From positions 1 to 5,642 of the forward strand of contig DFFH01000087.1 in assembly GCA_002368805.1 (NCBI GenBank): a stretch of DNA of 5,642 bases. Reading direction: 5' to 3'. The first letter of the stretch is position 1. Every line of letters starts with the position of its first letter. The stretch comes from Mageeibacillus sp. UBA3781. GTDB lineage: Bacteria > Bacillota > Clostridia > Saccharofermentanales > Saccharofermentanaceae. Made by a program: the position numbers and the translations under genes. This document shows, piece after piece, positions 1 to 5,096 of this stretch. The notes beneath the pieces were generated by a model. The model had not been told where the DNA came from. It did no database searches and saw only the letters and a program-made list of their open reading frames with translations.

Positions 1-323
1 AAAAGCACTTTGATCTGGCCTTCAGTGTTGACCTTGGTTTCATCGAATTCTGTCTTCTGAAAACCTAGTTTGCTGTTCCAGGCGAAAGCACCTTCGTCCG
101 TGACGATCACATCGTAGTCCGTCATTGCGTGTCCGGAGTACAGTGGGTGAGGGTCTACGGTATTGAACAAGTAGTACGCTCCCAACAGCGTATCCTCGTT
201 CACTTCCGCATCCAGCACCTTTTTGTACTTTGTCGGATCAATCTTGCCATGCTCATCTAGGGGCTTGAAACCATAACGGTTATCCTTCTGAGCCATGTCA
301 ACCTGGTAGATTCGCATTCTCAC
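1..323 (-). CDS. YodL-domain protein, N-terminal part (runs off the window)
   Basis: The first 107 codons are visible and the 3' end lies beyond the window edge. The translation has the layout of the YodL-like domain found in many clostridial conjugative elements: an N-terminal strand (RIYQVD), a RYGFKPLDE segment near residues 16-24, an aromatic stretch ending in YYLFN (about 50-54), the hallmark SGHAMTDYDVIV (about 63-74) and a closing LGFQKTEF. Biochemical function of this family is not established. I prefer the GTG start at 323: it sits 7 nt after a strong GGAGGTG and overlaps the stop codon of the upstream AbrB-like gene as GTGA. The in-frame ATG at 317 is 13 nt from the same site and less likely. 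The overlap implies translational coupling and co-transcription with the two genes upstream. Family call is from pattern recognition, without a profile search. Confidence 0.72.
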   Translation of the reverse strand, partial: MRMRIYQVDMAQKDNRYGFKPLDEHGKIDPTKYKKVLDAEVNEDTLLGAYYLFNTVDPHPLYSGHAMTDYDVIVTDEGAFAWNSKLGFQKTEFDETKVNTEGQIKVL

Positions 324-631
324 TTGTGTTCACCTCCCGCACCAAACACATGCTCCAGTACGAAAAGCACCTTCTGCATGTCGTCAGGAGAAAGTTCCGG
401 GACGAATGATGTAACTACAACACCCTGTTCAGGCTCTGGTTCTCTACTCTTCATGGGCGGCTTCGGAATGCTCTTAGGACACATTCCAACCTTAGTCAGA
501 ACAAGGTGTCTGCCGTCCTGTGTCAGTTCGAATGCGAGGAAGTCTCCATCGCAGATCCCCATTGCATCTCTCAGTTCCTGAGGAATTGTTGTTCTACCTT
601 CTGTTCCAATCTGTCTGATTACGTTTTTCAT
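320..631 (-). CDS. AbrB/SpoVT-type DNA-binding protein
   Basis: This 103-residue protein begins with a swapped-hairpin AbrB/SpoVT fold. Residues 1-48 contain IRQIGTEGRTTIPQELRDAMG, then GDFLAFEL and a final strand ending in LVLTK, the pattern of AbrB, SpoVT and MazE-like DNA-binding dimers. About 55 further residues follow: a Pro/Lys/Glu-rich linker (KPPMKSREPEPEQ), then a short predicted helix (SPDDMQKVLFVLEHVF) that could mediate oligomerisation. I chose the ATG at 631 because AAAGGA lies 9 nt upstream. An in-frame ATG six codons earlier (649) has no such site. The gene starts 35 bp after the initiator-like gene and overlaps the YodL gene, so it is the middle gene of an operon. A likely role is repression of its own operon, which is inferred from context. 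It could instead be an orphan antitoxin, but no toxin gene is adjacent. Confidence 0.85.
   Translation of the reverse strand: MKNVIRQIGTEGRTTIPQELRDAMGICDGDFLAFELTQDGRHLVLTKVGMCPKSIPKPPMKSREPEPEQGVVVTSFVPELSPDDMQKVLFVLEHVFGAGGEHK
331..337 (-). promoter_or_regulatory. Ribosome binding site deciding the GTG start of the YodL gene
   Basis: The minus strand reads GGAGGTG, 7 nt before GTG at 323-321. It lies inside the last codons of the AbrB-like gene, so ribosomes finishing that gene could restart directly at the overlapping GTGA. Confidence 0.7.
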
Positions 632-666
632 AGTAGTAAATCCTTTCATGTTTGTATTTCAGCCTT

Positions 667-1644
667 TCAAACTGAATGTTTTAATATGAATTCACGAACC
701 TCATCAGGGAGGTAATCGAGAATGTCCTTGTGATAATTGGTTCGAGCCATCGAAAGAAGCATGTCGTAACGCTTCTGTTGATAAAGCTCAATCATGTAGT
801 CACGTGTTCCTTGAAGATCTTTCGTCTCACTTCCCATGAGGATCCGCTCCATCAACTCATCGTTGTGATTTCGTTCAGCAATCTCTGCAGCCATCACCGA
901 AATGTTAGAAACGTGCGAATCCAGAATGTGATTTCTAGCCTTCAGCGGCGTATCAATTCCGATAGACTTCCACCTTTCAAGTGTGCTCTGCACATACTTC
1001 AAATCGAAGTTATCTCTACGGAAGAGGTTGTCCTCTACAGCCAAGTGAATCATGTCCATATCCGCATTGTTTTTCACCCAACTGGTACAGATCCGAATCT
1101 CGCTATGCCAAAGGGGGCGACCAATTCTCTCTTCGATGAAGCTTCTAAGTTCGTCGATCGCCTGCTCCATCTCACGCGCACGCGAAGTAAGCAAGTAAGC
1201 ATCTCTTTGTCCTTTAGTACTTGGTCTATTAGTATTTTGTTTATTAGTATTTACTTGTGATCGATTTTCCACATGTGGTTTTTCCATATGTGGATTTTCC
1301 ACATGTGGTTTTTCGACATTAGGTTCAGATGCTTTGTTTTCAGTCGTTTCAGGCGGCACTTCGTATATTGAGTACTCGATCGCAGTAAGTTGTCCTTTTT
1401 CGTTACGTGCTCGGGTCCGAATGATGTATCCTTCTTTTTCCAGTTCCTGAATCGCTCCATTGATGGAACCAATTGATTCCCTGCAAATATGTTTCAAGCC
1501 TACTAACGTGTAGTCCCAATCCTCAGGAAGTGACAGCATCAGCGCATGCAAGCCTTTAGCTTTCAATGAGAGGTTGTGATTCCGAAGGGAATGATTCGAC
1601 ATACAAGTGTAGTCTTTCTTCTTTTCTACTCTAAATACTGCCAA
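667..1644 (-). CDS. Replication-initiator-like protein (winged helix, repeat linker, DnaD-like domain)
   Basis: This 325-residue protein has a three-part build. Residues 1-97 start MAVFRVEKKKDYTCMSNHSL and contain a winged helix-turn-helix (about 27-95: LSLKAKGLHALMLSLP, then a recognition region near SIGSINGAIQELEKEGYI), as in many clostridial plasmid and conjugative-element initiators. Residues 110-145 are a low-complexity linker of pentapeptides (VEKPH, VENPH, MEKPH, VENRS, then VNTNK, QNTNR, PSTKG). Residues about 163-230 match the DnaD/DnaB_2 domain of primosome proteins: an IGRPLWHSEI stretch, a SWV helix, and YVQSTLERW in the place of the family YxxxILxxW motif. A helical tail of about 95 residues is unassigned. 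The start is TTG at 1644, supported by AAGGAGG at 8 nt. Expected role is binding origin repeats and helping load the host helicase. The linker DNA itself carries tandem repeats. A transcription regulator is the alternative reading. Confidence 0.8.
   Translation of the reverse strand: MAVFRVEKKKDYTCMSNHSLRNHNLSLKAKGLHALMLSLPEDWDYTLVGLKHICRESIGSINGAIQELEKEGYIIRTRARNEKGQLTAIEYSIYEVPPETTENKASEPNVEKPHVENPHMEKPHVENRSQVNTNKQNTNRPSTKGQRDAYLLTSRAREMEQAIDELRSFIEERIGRPLWHSEIRICTSWVKNNADMDMIHLAVEDNLFRRDNFDLKYVQSTLERWKSIGIDTPLKARNHILDSHVSNISVMAAEIAERNHNDELMERILMGSETKDLQGTRDYMIELYQQKRYDMLLSMARTNYHKDILDYLPDEVREFILKHSV
1212..1256. repeat. Three A+T-rich 15-bp direct repeats beside the iteron-like array
   Basis: Units start at 1212, 1227 and 1242. 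The last two share TATTAGTATTT at their start and the first reads CTTTAGTACTT. They encode VNTNK, QNTNR and PSTKG in the linker. The array is clearly richer in A+T than its flanks and lies 9 bp from the palindromic array. This is the usual layout of a DNA-unwinding element next to iterons. The repeats are seen; the unwinding role is inferred. Confidence 0.72.
1265..1324. repeat. Four tandem 15-bp iteron-like units with palindromes, inside the initiator gene
   Basis: Units start at 1265, 1280, 1295 and 1310. On the plus strand units 1 and 3 are identical (TTTTCCACATGTGGT), unit 2 differs at two bases (TTTTCCATATGTGGA), and unit 4 is decayed (TTTTCGACATTAGGT). Units 1 and 3 each hold the perfect 10-bp palindrome CCACATGTGG (1269-1278 and 1299-1308). 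The left half of units 1 and 3, TTTTCCACA, is one base from the DnaA-box consensus TTATCCACA. The period equals five codons, so the array also encodes the pentapeptide linker. The repeats are seen directly; a role as initiator binding sites is inferred. Confidence 0.85.
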
Positions 1645-1652
1645 TGTTGTTT

Positions 1653-1659
1653 CCTCCTT
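1653..1659 (-). promoter_or_regulatory. Ribosome binding site deciding the TTG start of the initiator-like gene
   Basis: The minus strand reads AAGGAGG, 8 nt before TTG at 1644-1642. The near-perfect site supports the unusual start codon, and the resulting N-terminus (MAVFRVEK) is the one expected for this family. Confidence 0.8.
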
Positions 1660-1679
1660 GTCTTCTTGTCAGAATAGAA

Positions 1680-1721
1680 AAGCGCCCGTTCTGTTCTCTG
1701 TAGAGAACGAAACGAGCGCTT
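1680..1721 (-). terminator. Rho-independent terminator after the zinc-ribbon gene
   Basis: The minus-strand RNA folds into a 19-position stem with a four-base UACA loop. The arms begin AAGCGCUCGUUU and end GGGCGCUU. There are two G-U wobbles and one C-A mismatch; on the plus strand the wobbles become mismatches, so the minus direction is favoured. A U-rich tract (CUUUUCUAUUCU) follows. It lies about 50 nt after the zinc-ribbon stop codon and ends about 35 nt before the initiator start, so it could also act as an attenuator in the initiator leader. Confidence 0.78.
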
Positions 1722-1724
1722 AAA

Positions 1725-1753
1725 GCCTTATGGCGGAGTTTCCGCTATAAGCC
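1725..1753. other. Second imperfect hairpin, tandem with the terminator
   Basis: Two 13-base arms flank a three-base loop (core GCGGA-GTT-TCCGC on the plus strand). Pairing is slightly better in plus-strand RNA (one mismatch, one wobble) than in minus-strand RNA (two mismatches). No T-run follows in the plus direction; in the minus direction it is followed by UUUAA and then the terminator. It could be part of a structured leader or half of a double terminator. Confidence 0.5.
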
Positions 1754-1770
1754 ATCGAGCATTTTGTTAA

Positions 1771-2682
1771 TTAACACTCCAGATACCTCCTTATCTTGTC
1801 GTAGTCTCTTAAAACATCGATATCCATTGGAATCTTCAGTCTCTTAAAGACCTGTGTTAGTGTGTAGTTTAGAGCTTCTGCCGAACTATTCTTGAGCCGG
1901 ACACACTTACAGTTTTCGAATTTGTATCCGGTCTGTGGGATAATTCGAATGAGTTTGATGTCCGAGTTCAAGCAAAGCCAGTTCTTCGCATTTTCGTATC
2001 GCCAGTCCTTCCAGCCTTTCTTCAAATGTGAAGTGAGCTCTATAGCTGCACACTTCTCAGGGAAAAAGAACTGAAGCGGAATTCCAATACGACCAATTTG
2101 GTCGTATACGACCAAATATCCTGTTTGTTCCGAGTAATAGCGGATTACGGCGATTCGAAAGGCGTTATTCTCAAGATCTTTGGCAAACTGCTTTTGCCGA
2201 TTTTGAATCAGTCGATTATGCCGTTTTGAGTCAAGCAGCTTTTGTTTAGCATCACGACGCGCCTGCCAACGTTTCTCTAAAGCTACTGCAGCGCAGAATG
2301 GGCACCCGTGTCCTTCAGATCGGTCAGCTATCCTAGCTTTCCATTCATTACCGCAGGTGCTGCATTTCCACCAAAAAGACTTGTCTGAGCGGGCAGTGAC
2401 TTGCCGAGGAGTGGTCGGAAGATTCCTCGCTGACCACTCCGCAGCAACGCCCTGGTGTACTGATGCCAGATCGTTGTATCCCACTAAAACCTTGTTACCG
2501 GAACAATAGGGGCATCCGTGGTTGTTTCCCCGGTTCTTTGGGGTAGCCGTCCACGTGTGACCACAAACACCATTCCAGATAATCGGCTTGTTTGATCCAT
2601 AGGAAACCTGATCCGGCCCCAATTCATTCACTGGTGACCACTCGCTGACCAGATTCGGATGAATCTCTAAAAAACTCCGCAC
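1771..2682 (-). CDS. Double zinc-ribbon protein with endonuclease-fold-like C-terminus
   Basis: This 303-residue protein opens with two DUF4379-type zinc-ribbon (treble-clef) repeats, each with a conserved EW, a W before the first metal ligands and a GCPxC ending. Likely ligands are C40, H42, C57 and C60, then C107, C110, C127 and C130. Residues 135-170 are a basic, probably helical linker. Residues about 195-250 resemble the core of Vsr/DUF559-like PD-(D/E)XK nucleases: FFFPEKCAAIELTS aligns with the usual IDxxIPExKxAIEYDG, and NAKNWLCL followed by IKLIRI aligns with the later KN-x-L and strand. The first catalytic Asp would fall on Q204; E215 and K233 are retained. DNA binding by the ribbons is likely; cleavage is doubtful. 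The start is GTG at 2682 with AAAAGGAGG at 9 nt. It lies between two terminators, so it is probably a single-gene unit of the accessory region. Confidence 0.75.
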   Translation of the reverse strand: MRSFLEIHPNLVSEWSPVNELGPDQVSYGSNKPIIWNGVCGHTWTATPKNRGNNHGCPYCSGNKVLVGYNDLASVHQGVAAEWSARNLPTTPRQVTARSDKSFWWKCSTCGNEWKARIADRSEGHGCPFCAAVALEKRWQARRDAKQKLLDSKRHNRLIQNRQKQFAKDLENNAFRIAVIRYYSEQTGYLVVYDQIGRIGIPLQFFFPEKCAAIELTSHLKKGWKDWRYENAKNWLCLNSDIKLIRIIPQTGYKFENCKCVRLKNSSAEALNYTLTQVFKRLKIPMDIDVLRDYDKIRRYLEC

Positions 2683-2691
2683 GAAAGTTGA

Positions 2692-2700
2692 CCTCCTTTT
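2692..2700 (-). promoter_or_regulatory. Ribosome binding site deciding the GTG start of the zinc-ribbon gene
   Basis: The minus strand reads AAAAGGAGG, 9 nt before GTG at 2682-2680. No ATG upstream has a comparable site. Confidence 0.75.
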
Positions 2701-2732
2701 GTAGATAGGTTGCCTTACTATTGCGGAGACAA

Positions 2733-2775
2733 AAAAGACGCTTTCTTTGATGTTTTATCGTAGAAAGCGTCTTTT
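2733..2775. terminator. Strong bidirectional hairpin terminator between lysS and the accessory genes
   Basis: Two perfectly complementary 14-base arms (AAAAGACGCTTTCT at 2733-2746 and its complement at 2762-2775) flank a 15-base loop that contains a further GAT/ATC pairing. Minus-strand RNA ends the stem in a run of six U, and plus-strand RNA ends in CUUUUGUU, so it can work both ways. It lies 140 bp past the lysS stop and 51 bp before the zinc-ribbon start. It could end greA-lysS transcription or act in the leader of the zinc-ribbon gene. Confidence 0.85.
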
Positions 2776-2914
2776 GTTATAGACCATTATTCGAATGATT
2801 TGCACTCAAAAAAATGAATATTCATCTGTTATCGTATGCACAACTTGGATAATTTGTATGCATAATGTATGCATTTTCTTTCTCCAAGTCTTGAAACCGC
2901 TGAAATCTCGGGCT
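2776..2914. promoter_or_regulatory. A+T-rich spacer with palindromes and phased repeats; possible operator or element boundary
   Basis: No gene is visible. GTATGCA occurs at 2834-2840, 2856-2862 and 2867-2873, with start-to-start distances of 22 and 11 bp, so all copies face the same side of the helix. ATGAATATTCAT (2814-2825) is a perfect 12-bp palindrome and the 14-bp segment at 2786-2799, centred on TTCGAA, is near-palindromic. A weak minus-strand promoter could be read as TTGGAG, 17 bp, TATGCA overlapping the repeats, but this is speculative. The part nearest lysS (2875-2914) lacks these repeats and may be original chromosomal downstream sequence. Confidence 0.45.
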
Positions 2915-4495
2915 TTATTTGTCCAATGACTTCATCGTCGGGAAAAGAAGTACATCTCTGATTGCCGGGCTGTCGGTGAGGAGCATGACCAGACGGTCTA
3001 TACCATAACCGATGCCGCCCGTCGGGGGCATGCCGATCTCGAGGGCGTTGAGGAAGTCCTCATCGGTGTGGTTGGCTTCTTCGTCGCCGGCTTCAAATGC
3101 AGCGTCCTGAGCCGCGAATCTTTCTCTCTGATCGATCGGGTCATTGAGCTCAGAATATGCATTACACATTTCCCATGTGTTGATGAAGAGCTCGAATCTT
3201 TCTACCTTTTCCGGATCTGTGGGCTTCTTCTTTGTAAGCGGAGAGATCGCTACCGGGTGATCCATGATGAATGTCGGCTGGATGAGTTTCTCTTCACAGA
3301 ACTGCTCGAAGAACAGGTTAATGATGTCTCCCTTGGTGTGACGTTCCTCAAACTCCACGTGATGCTCCTTGGCAAGTGCTTTTGCCTCGTCATCGGACTT
3401 CACGGCGTCAAAATCCACGCCTGCGTACTTCTTGATGGCATCGTTCATAGTAAGTCTCTCGAAAGGCTTACCGAAGTCGATCTCGATGTCGCCGTACTTG
3501 ATGAGGGTGGTGCCGCAGACCTTCTCTGCCAGGTAACGGAACATGGACTCTGTAAGTTCCATCATGCCCTCATAGTCGGTATATGCCTGATAGAGCTCCA
3601 TCAGGGTGAATTCCGGGTTGTGACGGGTATCGACGCCTTCGTTTCTGAAAACACGGCCAATCTCGTAAACGCGCTCGAGGCCGCCGACGATCAGTCTCTT
3701 GAGGTAAAGCTCGAGAGAGATACGGAGCTTCACATCCTCGTCGAGTGCATTGTAGTGCGTCTCGAACGGTCTTGCTGCCGCACCACCGGCATTACTTACC
3801 AGCATCGGTGTCTCAACTTCCATGAAGTCTCTGCCGTCGAGGAAGTTTCGGATCTCCTTGATGATCTTGGATCTCTTTACGAACGTGTCCTTGACCTCCG
3901 GATTGACGATGAGGTCCAGGTAACGCTGACGGTAACGCATATCGGTATTGGTCAGGCCATGGTGCTTTTCCGGAAGGATCTGAAGGGACTTGCTGAGGAG
4001 CTTCAGTTCTTCTGCATGGACGGAGATCTCACCGGTACGGGTTCTGAATACATAACCCTTGACGCCGATGATGTCGCCGATGTCCATCTTCTTGAAATCC
4101 TGGTAGTCATCTACACCCAGGGAATCTCTGGTGACATAAAGCTGGATGTCGCCCTTGAGGTCACGGATGGTGGCAAAGGAAGCCTTACCCATGACGCGCT
4201 TAAGCATCATACGGCCGGCGACGGAAACTTCGATCTTCTGCACCTCATGCAGTTCCTTCAGTTTCTCGGCAGTCTCCTCCTCGGAAAGTCCCTCCGGAAG
4301 CTTCGATTTCAGCTCATCGTCGAGCTTCTCGAACTTCGCTTTCGCGTCGAGGGAGTGATCCGTCACGTCGTATTTCGTGATCTGGAAGGGGTCTTTGCCG
4401 TTGGCCTGAAGCTCGGAGAGCTTCTCTCTTCTGATCTTCAGAAGTTGGTTAAGGTCCTGCTGGGGTGCCTGATTGTTGTTGTTCTCGTCAGCCAT
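2915..4495 (-). CDS. lysS: Lysyl-tRNA synthetase, class II
   Basis: This 526-residue cytoplasmic enzyme attaches lysine to tRNA-Lys using ATP. Residues about 92-170 form the N-terminal OB-fold anticodon-binding domain (VSVAGRMMLKRVMGKASFATI, then the ILPEKHHGL junction). The class II catalytic core follows: motif 1 around FMEVETPML (224-232), motif 2 RVFRNEG with TRHNPEFT (281-298), and motif 3 GIGYGIDRLVML (494-505). The ending FPTMKSLDK is the normal LysRS terminus, so the gene is complete. A charged stretch around residues 50-90 makes the protein somewhat longer than the usual roughly 490-505 residues. The ATG at 4495 has GAGGAA 5 nt upstream. It follows greA by 23 bp, so the two are probably co-transcribed. 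A decayed or regulatory paralogue is unlikely because all motifs are intact. Confidence 0.97.
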   Translation of the reverse strand: MADENNNNQAPQQDLNQLLKIRREKLSELQANGKDPFQITKYDVTDHSLDAKAKFEKLDDELKSKLPEGLSEEETAEKLKELHEVQKIEVSVAGRMMLKRVMGKASFATIRDLKGDIQLYVTRDSLGVDDYQDFKKMDIGDIIGVKGYVFRTRTGEISVHAEELKLLSKSLQILPEKHHGLTNTDMRYRQRYLDLIVNPEVKDTFVKRSKIIKEIRNFLDGRDFMEVETPMLVSNAGGAAARPFETHYNALDEDVKLRISLELYLKRLIVGGLERVYEIGRVFRNEGVDTRHNPEFTLMELYQAYTDYEGMMELTESMFRYLAEKVCGTTLIKYGDIEIDFGKPFERLTMNDAIKKYAGVDFDAVKSDDEAKALAKEHHVEFEERHTKGDIINLFFEQFCEEKLIQPTFIMDHPVAISPLTKKKPTDPEKVERFELFINTWEMCNAYSELNDPIDQRERFAAQDAAFEAGDEEANHTDEDFLNALEIGMPPTGGIGYGIDRLVMLLTDSPAIRDVLLFPTMKSLDK

Positions 4496-4518
4496 TTTGC
4501 TTCCTCATTTCATTTATA

Positions 4519-5001
4519 TCAGTCGCCGATCTTGATGATCTTGTACTTAAATGCACCGGCCACAGTGGTGACTTCGATGACCTGGTTCTTCTTCTTTCCG
4601 ATGATCGCCTTACCTACCGGGGAATCCTGGGAGATACGGTTACTGAAGATGTCCGCATCCTTTGCGTTAACGATCTCGTACTGGATCTCTTCCTTTGTCT
4701 CTTCGTCACGGAGAGTTACCTTGGAACCGAGGGAGATCTTTGTCTTAGAGATCTCGGACTCGTCGATGACTTCCGCGTTCTTTAAGATCTCTTCGATCTC
4801 CATGATGCGGGCTTCGTTCTTCGCCTGTGCATCTTTTGCTTCATCGTACTCGGAGTTCTCCGAAAGGTCGCCCTGGGCTCTTGCTTCTTTGAGCTGTTCT
4901 GCGATCTGTCCGGAGATGACGGTCTTTCTCTCTTCGAGTTCATCCTGCAGACGCTTCATACCTTCGACGGTAAATTGGATCTTCTGATTCTCTTCTGCCA
5001 T
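4519..5001 (-). CDS. greA: Transcript cleavage factor GreA
   Basis: This 160-residue protein is the normal GreA length. It binds the RNA polymerase secondary channel and stimulates cleavage of backtracked RNA, releasing stalled complexes. Residues 1-80 form the antiparallel coiled coil, with the tip sequence GDLSENSEYDEAKDAQ carrying the acidic pair D45 and E48 that helps hold the catalytic metal. Residues about 85-160 are the FKBP-like domain, including SPVGKAIIGKKKNQVIEV. The tip is canonical, unlike anti-cleavage paralogues such as Gfh1. The ATG at 5001 has AAAAGGAG at 9 nt. It lies 95 bp after guaB and 23 bp before lysS; greA beside lysS is a familiar Firmicutes arrangement. No convincing promoter could be fixed in the A+T-rich 30 bp before its ribosome binding site. 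Confidence 0.97.
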   Translation of the reverse strand: MAEENQKIQFTVEGMKRLQDELEERKTVISGQIAEQLKEARAQGDLSENSEYDEAKDAQAKNEARIMEIEEILKNAEVIDESEISKTKISLGSKVTLRDEETKEEIQYEIVNAKDADIFSNRISQDSPVGKAIIGKKKNQVIEVTTVAGAFKYKIIKIGD

Positions 5002-5096
5002 TGTTCTTGTCTCCTTTTATATATTCTTTAAAGTATTAACAGTGCTTTTCGCGCGGAAGCGAAGCGTTGCTTTCGGGGTTCTCACGCGATGTGTCC

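Larger units (their letters stand above)
1205..1330. other. Candidate origin of replication embedded in the initiator gene
   Basis: The two adjacent 15-bp repeat arrays, the DnaA-box-like halves and the A+T-rich block lie in the middle of a gene whose product has a DNA-binding N-terminus and a DnaD-like C-terminal domain. RepA_N plasmids of staphylococci and enterococci are known to carry their origin in the central part of rep. The N-terminal domain here is not obviously RepA_N, so the parallel is one of layout. The repeats might simply reflect expansion of a disordered peptide linker. Confidence 0.4.
1..2890. mobile_element. Probable accessory segment of a plasmid-like or conjugative element beside lysS
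   Basis: The initiator-like protein, the AbrB-type regulator and the YodL-domain protein are a gene set typical of clostridial conjugative elements and plasmids. The segment adjoins the 3' end of a housekeeping gene, a common landing place for such elements, and its genes are richer in A+T than guaB-greA-lysS. No integrase, relaxase, terminal repeat or att duplication is visible. The right border is placed only loosely within 2776-2914, and the left border is outside the window. Confidence 0.5.

Noticed and set aside
320..631. Antitoxin of a toxin-antitoxin pair
   Set aside because: The AbrB fold is shared with MazE-like antitoxins, but the following gene is a YodL-domain protein and no small toxin gene is adjacent.
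730..1260. A 176-codon open frame on the plus strand opposite the initiator-like gene
   Set aside because: The minus-strand protein has clear domains and a strong ribosome binding site; the plus-strand translation has neither.
1265..1324. Short CRISPR array
   Set aside because: The units are directly abutting 15-mers without spacers and lie in frame within a gene.
2733..2775. Riboswitch or T-box ahead of the zinc-ribbon gene
   Set aside because: Only the terminator-like hairpin is evident. I could find no T-box or aptamer consensus, nor a clear competing antiterminator stem.
3068..4987. A 639-codon open frame on the plus strand, antisense to lysS and greA
   Set aside because: It covers two unmistakable genes on the other strand, its translation is Leu/Val/Glu/Asp-rich with no recognisable domain, and it has no ribosome binding site I can support. 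It is a codon-bias shadow.
5019..5050. greA promoter in the A+T-rich stretch before its ribosome binding site
   Set aside because: TATATA and AATACT could serve as -10 elements, but no -35 element lies at an acceptable distance.
5020..5096. Terminator between guaB and greA
   Set aside because: Only a six-pair bulged stem (CGAAAGC-AAC-GCTTCG on the minus strand) is visible and no T-run follows it.
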